A stretch of 5,073 nucleotides of DNA from Hydrogenothermaceae bacterium (lineage in GTDB: Bacteria > Aquificota > Aquificia > Aquificales > Hydrogenothermaceae). The notes below the pieces were generated by a model. It was not told the DNA's origin. It was given only the letters and a program-made list of their open reading frames with translations, and made no database searches. Positions 1-5,073 of the stretch are shown here, piece by piece. The DNA lies in NCBI GenBank assembly GCA_012961365.1, contig DTZN01000213.1, positions 1 through 5,073 on the forward strand, read 5' to 3'. The translations under genes and the position numbers were made by a program. The first letter of the stretch is position 1. Every line of letters starts with the position of its first letter.

Positions 1-1
1 A

Positions 2-1390
2 ATTCAATCTTTTGGAGCAACAGAAGGGGTTACTGGTTCTTGTCATTTGCTTCAAGTAGGCAAATTAAAAATCCTTGTTGATTGTGGAATGTTTCAGGGG
101 TTAGATGAAAATAAAAACTACAACCCATTTCCATTTGACCCTAGAAAGATTGATTATCTCATACTGACCCATGCCCATATAGACCATATAGGTAGAGTTC
201 CAAAGCTTGTTAGACACGGTTTTAGGGGAAAAATTATCTCTACAAAAGCAACAAAAAGGATAGCTAGAATTATGCTTTTGGATTCTGCTAGAGTTATGCT
301 TGAAGAATATAAAACTCAATATAAAAAAGCACTAAGGCGAGGAAATCCTGAAGATGTAAAGCCGCCTATTTACTATGAAGATGACGTCTACGATGCAATG
401 GAATTCTTTAAAATAGAACTAGATTATCATCAACCTTTTTATATTACAGATAATATAAAAATAACCTTTTTTGATGCAGGGCATATTTTAGGCTCTGCTT
501 TTGTAAAGTTTGAAATAAAGGAAGAAAATCAAATAAAAACCATTGTTTTTAGTGGTGATTTAGGATTAAAGAAAAGGTTAATAATAAAACCTATAGAACC
601 ATTAAAAAATGCAGATATTGTTTATGTTGAAACGACTTATGCAAATAGGAAACACAAAACTTTAGAAGAAACAATAGAAGAATTTAAAAATGCTATTTTG
701 CAATCTTTTAAAAATGGGGGAAACATAGTAATCCCTACTTTTGCACTTGAAAGGTCTCAAGAAATTTTGTTTGTTTTAAGGCAAATGTATGATGAAGGTA
801 TTCTACCACGGTGTAGAGTGTTTTTAGATAGTCCCCTTGCAATTTCAGCAACAAAAATATTTTTACAATTTCCTGAAGCTTTTAATGATGAAACTCAAAA
901 TTTAATAAAGAGGGGAATAAATCCCTTTGTTTTTCCGTATTTAGAATTTACACAAACTGTAGAAGAGTCAAAAAAAATTAATGAAATTACAGAAGGAGCA
1001 ATAATTTTAGCTGGAAGTGGAATGTGCAGCGGAGGAAGAATTAAACATCATTTAAAACATAATTTATGGAGAAAAGAAAGTAGTATTATTTTTGTAGGAT
1101 ATCAAGCAAAAGGAACATTAGGAAGACAAATTATAGACAAAGCTAAAACCGTAAGAATATATAACGAAGAAATTGCAGTAAAGGCAAAAATTTACACAAT
1201 AAACGGATTTTCTTCTCATGCAGACCAGCCAGTTTTATTTGATTGGCTGAAAGGTTCTTTAGATAAACTTCAAACAGTTTACCTTATTCATGGTGAAAAA
1301 GAGGTAATGAAAGCTTTCAAGGATAAACTAAAAAATGAATTAAATGTAAAATCTCACATAGTAAAATATGGCGAAACAATTTATATTTGA
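2..1390 (+). CDS. Beta-CASP metallo-beta-lactamase ribonuclease, 5' end cut by window edge
   Basis: Cytoplasmic RNA-processing/decay nuclease of the metallo-beta-lactamase beta-CASP family, most like the stand-alone bacterial type (Thermus TTHA0252 group). The frame is open from base 2 and the 15 codons before the TTG at 47 encode the conserved family N-terminus (FGATEGVTGSCH), so that TTG is internal. The true start probably lies only a few codons left of the window. In the 462 visible residues, counting from the first visible codon, I see the zinc motif HAHIDH (57-62), H161 (AGHILGS), D186 (SGDLG), beta-CASP motif A E210 (ETTY), the GSGMCSGGR loop (about 338-346), motif B H406 (FSSHAD) and motif C H430 (IHGE). 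Motif C is His, which in this family marks RNA rather than DNA substrates. All catalytic ligands are present and no KH domain is fused. It may be transcribed with thiG, which starts 37 bases later. The exact RNA target and the endo- versus exonuclease mode cannot be read from sequence. Confidence 0.93.
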   Translation: MQSFGATEGVTGSCHLLQVGKLKILVDCGMFQGLDENKNYNPFPFDPRKIDYLILTHAHIDHIGRVPKLVRHGFRGKIISTKATKRIARIMLLDSARVMLEEYKTQYKKALRRGNPEDVKPPIYYEDDVYDAMEFFKIELDYHQPFYITDNIKITFFDAGHILGSAFVKFEIKEENQIKTIVFSGDLGLKKRLIIKPIEPLKNADIVYVETTYANRKHKTLEETIEEFKNAILQSFKNGGNIVIPTFALERSQEILFVLRQMYDEGILPRCRVFLDSPLAISATKIFLQFPEAFNDETQNLIKRGINPFVFPYLEFTQTVEESKKINEITEGAIILAGSGMCSGGRIKHHLKHNLWRKESSIIFVGYQAKGTLGRQIIDKAKTVRIYNEEIAVKAKIYTINGFSSHADQPVLFDWLKGSLDKLQTVYLIHGEKEVMKAFKDKLKNELNVKSHIVKYGETIYI

Positions 1391-1415
1391 TAAAATTTTT
1401 ATAAAATCTATTTAT

Positions 1416-1422
1416 AGGAGGT
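1416..1422 (+). promoter_or_regulatory. Strong ribosome binding site for thiG
   Basis: AGGAGGT lies 5 bases before the ATG at 1428. It is the strongest Shine-Dalgarno match in the window and fixes the thiG start. The 37-base gap holding it shows no convincing promoter, so thiG may depend on transcription from upstream of the ribonuclease gene. Confidence 0.9.
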
Positions 1423-1427
1423 ATTAA

Positions 1428-2228
1428 ATGTTTAATGAGGAGCAATTTTTTAAAGATGATAAGCTAGTAATAGGCGACAAGGAGTTTACATCTAGGCTTA
1501 TCGTTGGTTCAGGAAAATATAAAGACTTTGAAGAAACAGCAAAAGCAACAGAGGCTTCTGGTGCAGAAATGATAACTGTTGCTGTTAGAAGAGTTAATAT
1601 AACAAATCCAGATGAGCCAAATCTTCTTGATTACATAGATACTTCTAAAGTTATGATTTTACCTAATACTGCTGGTTGCTATACTGCAGAAGAAGCAGTA
1701 GTTACAGCAAAATTAGCAAGAGAAGCATTAGGACATGGGTTTGTAAAATTAGAAGTTATCGGAGACCAAAAAACCCTTTATCCAGATATGATAGAAACTT
1801 TAAAAGCTGCTGAAATACTAGTAAAAGAAGGATTTACAGTTTTACCATACATAACAGATGACCCAGTTATGGCTAAAAAATTTGAAGAAATAGGTTGTGC
1901 CGCAGTAATGCCTTTAGCAGCCCCAATAGGTTCAGGTCTTGGACTTCAAAATCCTTACAATATCTTATTTATAAAAGAAGCAGTAAACATACCAGTTATA
2001 GTTGATGCAGGAATTGGGACAGCTTCAGATGCAGCAATAGTTATGGAACTAGGAGTAGATGGAGTTTTAATGAATACAGCAATAGCTCAGGCTAAAGACC
2101 CTATAAAAATGGCAGTTGCAATGAAGTATGCCGTAAAGGCAGGTAGACTTGCATACCTTGCAGGAAGAATTCCTAAAAAAATGTATGCATCTGCATCTTC
2201 TCCAACAGAAGGTATAATAGGAAGATAA
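1428..2228 (+). CDS. thiG: Thiazole synthase ThiG
   Basis: Makes the thiazole phosphate moiety of thiamine from 1-deoxy-D-xylulose 5-phosphate, dehydroglycine and the sulfur carried by ThiS thiocarboxylate. It is a cytoplasmic TIM-barrel enzyme. The 266-residue product has the usual family length. Visible signatures are the N-terminal [10 protein letters not shown] segment (22-31), [11 protein letters not shown] (80-90), FVKLEVIGD (105-113) with K107 as the Schiff-base lysine, [15 protein letters not shown] (162-176), and the C-terminal phosphate-binding segments [10 protein letters not shown] (193-202) and MNTAIAQA (215-222). The start is an ATG 5 bases after AGGAGGT. No thiS, thiF, thiH, thiO or thiE lies in the window, so the partners must be encoded elsewhere or beyond the edges. 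The next gene begins 3 bases after the stop and is probably cotranscribed, although it has no recognisable thiamine role. Confidence 0.97.
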   Translation: MFNEEQFFKDDKLVIGDKEFTSRLIVGSGKYKDFEETAKATEASGAEMITVAVRRVNITNPDEPNLLDYIDTSKVMILPNTAGCYTAEEAVVTAKLAREALGHGFVKLEVIGDQKTLYPDMIETLKAAEILVKEGFTVLPYITDDPVMAKKFEEIGCAAVMPLAAPIGSGLGLQNPYNILFIKEAVNIPVIVDAGIGTASDAAIVMELGVDGVLMNTAIAQAKDPIKMAVAMKYAVKAGRLAYLAGRIPKKMYASASSPTEGIIGR

Positions 2229-2231
2229 AAT

Positions 2232-3227
2232 ATGCAAAAAACAAAACGGAAAGGGAGGGTTTTTCCTCTCTTCCTGGTTTTATTATTTGTTTTATTTTTT
2301 TTATACATACTTGAAGAAATATCTCCAGCTATTTATATAAGCAATTTAAAGACTCAAAATTTGCATAAATTAACATCTCCTTTTATAAAAAAGGATATAG
2401 TTTTTGGAGTTTTAGCAGATAACCATAAAAACTCTTTAATTTCAAGGGAGGACCTAAAAAATCTAAAAAGAAAAAATTTAATAGTATTTTTAGATAAAGA
2501 TACTCCTGTTTACTTTGAAGGGAAATTTAATGACAAACATATATTTATTTTAAAAGATATAAAATGTAAATCCTTTTTTTCAATAAAAAAACAAAAAGAA
2601 GGATTTTTATCAAAAATCAGAAATTTAAAATTTTTACTTTTTTATAATATAGACAAAAAAACAGCCTTTTATTACAAATACAAAAATATAGAAAAATATA
2701 CAATTTTTTCCCAGTTTGACCCTGTTAAAGATATATGTTTTGTAGGTAAAAATGAAGCATTTATTGAAGAAAAATTTGTAAAAGATAATCAAAAATTTAC
2801 CTATCCTGATATTAATTATCAAATAAATTTAATAAAAAATATTATATATACAAAAAAAGACCATGACTTATTTTACAAGAAAAAATCAATTTATTTAAAT
2901 GCAATCAACAATGGTCATTCTTATGTGTATTTTTATAAAGACCCAAATATAAACTTCATAGTAAAAACAAAAGATAAAGTTTATACATTTGGAAGTCTTA
3001 TAAAAATAGATAAAAACCCAATAATTTATTTTTCTGTAAATCCAAGATATATAACGGCAGTTTATATAAACGGTAAACTTAAAAACTATTATAAAGGAAG
3101 TTTTTCAATAATCCCAAAATCTGCAGGATACTATCAATTTGTAGTATTTGATTACAAGTATAATTTTCTAAATTTATTTTTTAGTTTTGATATAGCTGCT
3201 ATAACTAATCCTGTTTTCTTTGAATAA
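2232..3227 (+). CDS. Membrane-anchored PHP-like protein lacking metal ligands (putative pseudoenzyme)
   Basis: A 331-residue protein without an obvious named family. A basic N-terminus (KTKRKGR) precedes one hydrophobic helix at about 11-27, so the rest probably faces the periplasm as a signal-anchored domain. The C-terminal third resembles the tail of membrane-bound PHP (CehA/McbA-type) metallohydrolases: AINNGHSYVYF (224-234) matches their 'A..GrsYv.F' segment, followed by a beta-rich stretch with PRYITAVYINGK (271-282), GYYQFVVF (299-306) and the terminal ITNPVFF (324-330), like the usual 'isNPiy' ending. At about 55-91 the pattern can be laid over the PHP entry strand and the later 'TDH' strand, but GVL stands where HxH is expected and LDKD where TDH is expected. 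Metal-dependent catalysis is therefore unlikely. The DNA is visibly more A+T-rich and the protein more Lys/Phe/Tyr/Ile-rich than its neighbours, which suggests fast divergence. AGGAAG (2219-2224), inside the thiG end, is the likely ribosome site, so it is probably cotranscribed with thiG. That it is a real gene is well supported; the PHP relation is my inference. Confidence 0.8.
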   Translation: MQKTKRKGRVFPLFLVLLFVLFFLYILEEISPAIYISNLKTQNLHKLTSPFIKKDIVFGVLADNHKNSLISREDLKNLKRKNLIVFLDKDTPVYFEGKFNDKHIFILKDIKCKSFFSIKKQKEGFLSKIRNLKFLLFYNIDKKTAFYYKYKNIEKYTIFSQFDPVKDICFVGKNEAFIEEKFVKDNQKFTYPDINYQINLIKNIIYTKKDHDLFYKKKSIYLNAINNGHSYVYFYKDPNINFIVKTKDKVYTFGSLIKIDKNPIIYFSVNPRYITAVYINGKLKNYYKGSFSIIPKSAGYYQFVVFDYKYNFLNLFFSFDIAAITNPVFFE

Positions 3228-3819
3228 TTTCTAAAATTTCTTTATAAGAAATAGTTCCTTCTCTAATAATTAAAGGTTTTTCGTTTTCAAATTTTACTAT
3301 ACTAGAAGGTTTTCTATTTTTTATTTTTCCAGCATCAAAGTAAAGGTCTATATTATCTTTAAAATACTCATAAGCATCGTTTATATCACTAGCAGGTATT
3401 AAATTTTGAGGATTTGCACTTGGAGCTATTACTGGAAAATTTAATTTTTGCAAAAGTTTTAAAATTAAACCTTCTTTTGGAATTCTAAAAGCTAAAGTCT
3501 TTGTTCCTCTGTGTAAATATTCCCATTTTGATGAGTTTTTTAAGTCTAAAATTACTGTAATTCCTTTGTGCAATAAAACTTTTTTTTCTATTTTTGAAAG
3601 TTTAACATCGAAATGTTTTAAATCTTCCAAATTTTTTATAAGAATTAAGTAAGGTTTGCTTGGAGTTCGCTTTTTTATTTTATAAACTTTTTCAACACAT
3701 TCTTTGCAAAGGGCATTAGCTAAAATTCCATATAAAGTATCTGTAGGAAATACAATAATTTTGTTATTTTTAAGATATGAAACAGCTAAAGATAAATCTT
3801 TACTTATAACACTGCTCAT
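3205..3819 (-). CDS. tsaC: TsaC/YrdC-type threonylcarbamoyl-AMP synthase
   Basis: Expected to make L-threonylcarbamoyladenylate from threonine, bicarbonate and ATP, the first step of t6A37 modification of ANN-decoding tRNAs; TsaB/TsaD/TsaE (not seen here) complete the reaction. The 204 residues match the short single-domain YrdC form rather than Sua5, which adds a C-terminal domain. Motifs: FPTDTLYG (24-31), KIKKRTPSKPY (47-57) with the family's K..R pair, FRIP (111-114), APSAN (132-136) with the S-x-N pair, PSSIVKF (171-177) and IREG (185-188). K/R and S/N are retained, which favours TsaC over the YciO subgroup. Oddly, the usual PGP(L/V)T segment reads HKGITVIL (84-91). The ATG at 3819 lies inside the end of panB (20-base overlap). 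The nearest AGGA (3833-3836) is 13 bases away, too far for a good site, so start by translational coupling to panB is likely. Its 3' end overlaps the convergent gene by 23 bases. Confidence 0.88.
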   Translation of the reverse strand: MSSVISKDLSLAVSYLKNNKIIVFPTDTLYGILANALCKECVEKVYKIKKRTPSKPYLILIKNLEDLKHFDVKLSKIEKKVLLHKGITVILDLKNSSKWEYLHRGTKTLAFRIPKEGLILKLLQKLNFPVIAPSANPQNLIPASDINDAYEYFKDNIDLYFDAGKIKNRKPSSIVKFENEKPLIIREGTISYKEILEIIQRKQD

Positions 3820-4591
3820 CTGAAGGAAATTTTCCTGTTTGAACTTCTTCTTTGAAAGTTTTTAAACCTTCTAAAAATAGTTTTTTACCTTCTACATATC
3901 TTTTTACAAACTTAGGAGATTTATCAAAAAAACCCATCATATCGTGAAAAACTAAAACTTGACCATCTGTTTCATTACAAGCACCAATTCCAATTGTTGG
4001 AATATCTAAAAAATTTGTTATTTCCTTTGCTAATTTTTTAGGAACTGCTTCCAAAACAAGAGAAAAAATTCCTATTTGTTCTAAAATTTTTGCATCTTTT
4101 ATAATTCTTTTTTGGTCTTCTTCTGTTTTTCCTTGAACTTTATAACCACCAAGAGCATGAACAGATTGAGGAGTAAGACCTAGATGACCCATTACTGGAA
4201 TTCCTGCATTTATCAGCTTTTCTATTATATGGGCTATTTCTTCTCCTCCTTCTACTTTAACAGCATTGGCTCCTGTTTCTTTCATAATTCTTCCTGCATT
4301 TTCTAAGGCTTTTTCTGCATTTATTTGATAAGTTAGAAATGGCATATCAACAACTACAAATGTGTTTGGGGCACCTCTTCTAACAGCTTTCGCATGATAT
4401 ATAATTTCATCTAAATTAACAGGTAAAGTTGAGTCATATCCAGCAACAACCATACCAGCAGAATCACCTACTAAAATACAATCGATTTCTGCTTCTTCAC
4501 ATATTTTTGCAGACCAAAACTCATATAAAGAAATCATTGTTATTTTTTGTCTGTTTTCTTTTGCTTTTATAAAATCTTTTATTGTTTTCAT
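3800..4591 (-). CDS. panB: 3-methyl-2-oxobutanoate hydroxymethyltransferase PanB
   Basis: Transfers a hydroxymethyl group from 5,10-methylene-tetrahydrofolate to 2-oxoisovalerate to give ketopantoate, the first committed step to pantothenate and CoA. It is a cytoplasmic (beta/alpha)8 enzyme needing Mg2+. The 263 residues are full length. Metal ligands expected for the family are present: D43 (LVGDS), D82 (VVDMPF) and E114 (VEGG), and so is the general base E181 (VLEAVP). Further hallmarks are GHLGLTPQSV (135-144), GGYKVQG (148-154), IPTIGIGA (197-204), TDGQVLV (208-214) and PKFVKRY (226-232). C205 stands where the common form has Gly (GIGAG). The start is an ATG with AAGG (4596-4599) 4 bases before it. 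It lies 10 bases after the dksA-like gene and overlaps the next gene, so it is the middle of a three-gene leftward operon. No panC or panD is in the window. Confidence 0.96.
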   Translation of the reverse strand: MKTIKDFIKAKENRQKITMISLYEFWSAKICEEAEIDCILVGDSAGMVVAGYDSTLPVNLDEIIYHAKAVRRGAPNTFVVVDMPFLTYQINAEKALENAGRIMKETGANAVKVEGGEEIAHIIEKLINAGIPVMGHLGLTPQSVHALGGYKVQGKTEEDQKRIIKDAKILEQIGIFSLVLEAVPKKLAKEITNFLDIPTIGIGACNETDGQVLVFHDMMGFFDKSPKFVKRYVEGKKLFLEGLKTFKEEVQTGKFPSDEQCYK

Positions 4592-4601
4592 TTTTCCTTA
4601 A

Positions 4602-4952
4602 TTACTCATTTTCTTCTTGGATTTCTTTACATTTTATACAAAGGTTGGCAACAGGTCTTGCTTTTAGCCTTTCAAATGGAATTTCAGTATCACACATTTC
4701 ACACAATCCATAAGTTCCAGCCTCTATCTTAGCTAAAGAATACTCTATTTTTTTCAGTAATTTTCTTTCCTTATCAAGCATACGAAGAGTTAAGAACCTT
4801 TCAGCTTCAGTATCTGCCCTATCTATTTCATCTCCACCTTCGTAAGAAAGAGGTTCTCCTATGTTTTCTTTAGCATCTTCTAAGATTTGCTTCTTCCAAT
4901 TAAGAAGAATATCTTTTATCTCTTCAATTTGCTCTTTCGTTAAATGCTTCAA
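4602..4952 (-). CDS. DksA/TraR-family zinc-finger transcription factor, TTG start
   Basis: A 116-residue regulator that in this family binds the secondary channel of RNA polymerase and, in the DksA branch, works with ppGpp at stringently controlled promoters. Residues 1-75 form a charged helical hairpin, with the DxxDxA tip motif intact at D41-D44-A46 (DEIDRA). That motif is typical of functional DksA. The C-terminal zinc finger is CEMC (84-87) with CIKC (105-108), a four-cysteine form, joined by the family's ERLKARP.A stretch. It is shorter than E. coli DksA (151 residues), mainly at the N-terminus. The start is TTG: there is no in-frame ATG or GTG upstream before a stop (about 4989-4991), and GGAG (4960-4963) sits 7 bases before it. 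It is the first gene of the operon with panB and tsaC and has a good promoter upstream. Assignment to DksA rather than another TraR-like member is likely but not proven. Confidence 0.92.
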   Translation of the reverse strand: MKHLTKEQIEEIKDILLNWKKQILEDAKENIGEPLSYEGGDEIDRADTEAERFLTLRMLDKERKLLKKIEYSLAKIEAGTYGLCEMCDTEIPFERLKARPVANLCIKCKEIQEENE

Positions 4953-4959
4953 TTTTAAT

Positions 4960-4963
4960 CTCC
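4960..4963 (-). promoter_or_regulatory. Ribosome binding site that fixes the TTG start of the dksA-like gene
   Basis: GGAG (minus strand, within TGGAGA) lies 7 bases before TTG at 4952. With no in-frame ATG or GTG upstream, this selects the TTG as the start codon. Confidence 0.8.
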
Positions 4964-4979
4964 AACCATAATAATCATA

Positions 4980-5000
4980 AAATTTACATTAAGTAAATTT
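4980..5000. repeat. 21-base interrupted palindrome over the -10 box and predicted start (possible operator)
   Basis: AAATTTAC (4980-4987) and GTAAATTT (4993-5000) are perfect 8-base inverted arms around a 5-base ATTAA centre. The right arm covers nearly all of the predicted -10 box and the predicted transcription start falls near the centre. A full RNA hairpin would therefore not be transcribed from that promoter, and a DNA-binding site for a dimeric repressor fits better. The arms are A+T-rich, so chance is a real alternative. No specific regulator is recognised. Confidence 0.5.
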
Positions 5001-5024
5001 AAACATTTTAGATTTTAAAGTCAA
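4996..5024 (-). promoter_or_regulatory. Sigma70-type promoter for the dksA-panB-tsaC operon
   Basis: On the minus strand, TTGACT (5019-5024) matches the -35 consensus at 5 of 6 positions, and TAAATT (4996-5001) matches the -10 consensus at 4 of 6, with an ideal 17-base spacer. A start near 4988-4990 would give a leader of roughly 36-38 bases before the TTG start codon. It is the only good promoter I can see in the window and should drive all three leftward genes. Confidence 0.65.
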
Positions 5025-5048
5025 ACACTTGTATCGGTTCAAGACGTA

Positions 5049-5073
5049 GTGAACTACTCTCCAATAAATTGGA
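5049..5073 (-). mobile_element. Possible right end of an IS200/IS605-group (tnpB) element, cut by window edge
   Basis: Read on the minus strand, the edge gives a hairpin (TCCAAT, TT, ATTGGA at 5060-5073), then GAG and TAGTTCAC. A stem followed by (G)TAGTTCAC is, from memory, a common 3' end of IS200/IS605-group tnpB elements, where it also forms the 3' scaffold of the omega RNA. On this reading the tnpB gene lies beyond the right edge on the minus strand, the element ends at 5049, and the dksA promoter is just outside it. Only 25 bases are visible and no transposase or TnpB sequence is in the window. A degenerate end, a MITE or an unrelated hairpin remain possible. Confidence 0.45.

Noticed and set aside
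47..49. TTG as the start codon of the ribonuclease gene
   Set aside because: The frame stays open to base 2 and the upstream codons encode the conserved GATEGVTGSCH region, so the gene begins left of the window.
101..319. Minus-strand open frame of 72 codons
   Set aside because: It lies inside the ribonuclease gene opposite its metal-binding region, has no recognisable domain and no ribosome site that stands out.
1377..1415. Possible promoter just before thiG (TATAAA at 1400-1405)
   Set aside because: There is no -35 match at 16-18 bases, and TTGATA at 1387-1392 has no suitable -10 box clear of the ribosome site. Such boxes are expected by chance in this composition.
2087..2308. Minus-strand open frame of 73 codons with a hydrophobic stretch
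   Set aside because: It is antisense to the end of thiG and the membrane helix of the next gene; its hydrophobicity follows from the complementary strand.
2634..2822. Minus-strand open frame of 62 codons, Phe/Ile/Lys-rich
   Set aside because: It is a chance frame in very A+T-rich DNA opposite the PHP-like gene.
3236..3252. Hairpin ATTTCTT-TAT-AAGAAAT as a terminator for the convergent genes
   Set aside because: The stem is A+T-rich and weak, lies inside the tsaC coding region and is not followed by a T-run on either strand.
4547..4732. Plus-strand open frame of 61 codons
   Set aside because: It is antisense across the dksA-like/panB junction, both well-supported genes.
5060..5073. Edge palindrome read as a rho-independent terminator
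   Set aside because: No T-run follows on the minus strand, and the plus-strand side is beyond the window. The adjoining TAGTTCAC fits a transposon end better.

Overview
The window is compact, strongly A+T-rich bacterial DNA. ThiG, PanB, TsaC/YrdC and a DksA/TraR protein are all bacterial. The lysine/isoleucine-rich proteins and the gene types suggest a thermophile of the Aquificota (Hydrogenothermaceae, for example Sulfurihydrogenibium-like). That placement is an impression from sequence style, not from a search.

Layout. The left half is read rightward: a beta-CASP metallo-beta-lactamase ribonuclease cut by the left window edge (open from base 2), thiG (thiazole synthase, 37 bases later with a strong AGGAGGT site), and a membrane-anchored protein only 3 bases after thiG. 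I read that last protein as a decayed PHP-family (CehA/McbA-like) metallohydrolase that has lost its metal ligands. The right half is read leftward: a dksA/traR-like zinc-finger regulator starting at TTG, then panB 10 bases later, then a tsaC/yrdC-type threonylcarbamoyl-AMP synthase whose start overlaps the end of panB by 20 bases. The two groups converge tail to tail, and their last coding sequences overlap by 23 bases, with no classical terminator between them. No stretch over 300 bases lacks a gene. The longest is the 121 bases at the right end.

That right end is the most interesting non-coding part. It holds a good sigma70-type promoter for the leftward operon, a 21-base inverted repeat covering its -10 box and predicted start point, and, at the very edge, a hairpin followed (minus strand) by TAGTTCAC. 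The last resembles the right end of an IS200/IS605-group (tnpB) element, whose body would lie beyond the window.

Functionally the window is mostly housekeeping: RNA turnover, thiamine (thiazole) synthesis, pantothenate/CoA synthesis, t6A tRNA modification and a transcription regulator of the stringent-response type. The unfamiliar items are the PHP-like pseudoenzyme, the operator-like palindrome and the possible transposon/omega-RNA end.
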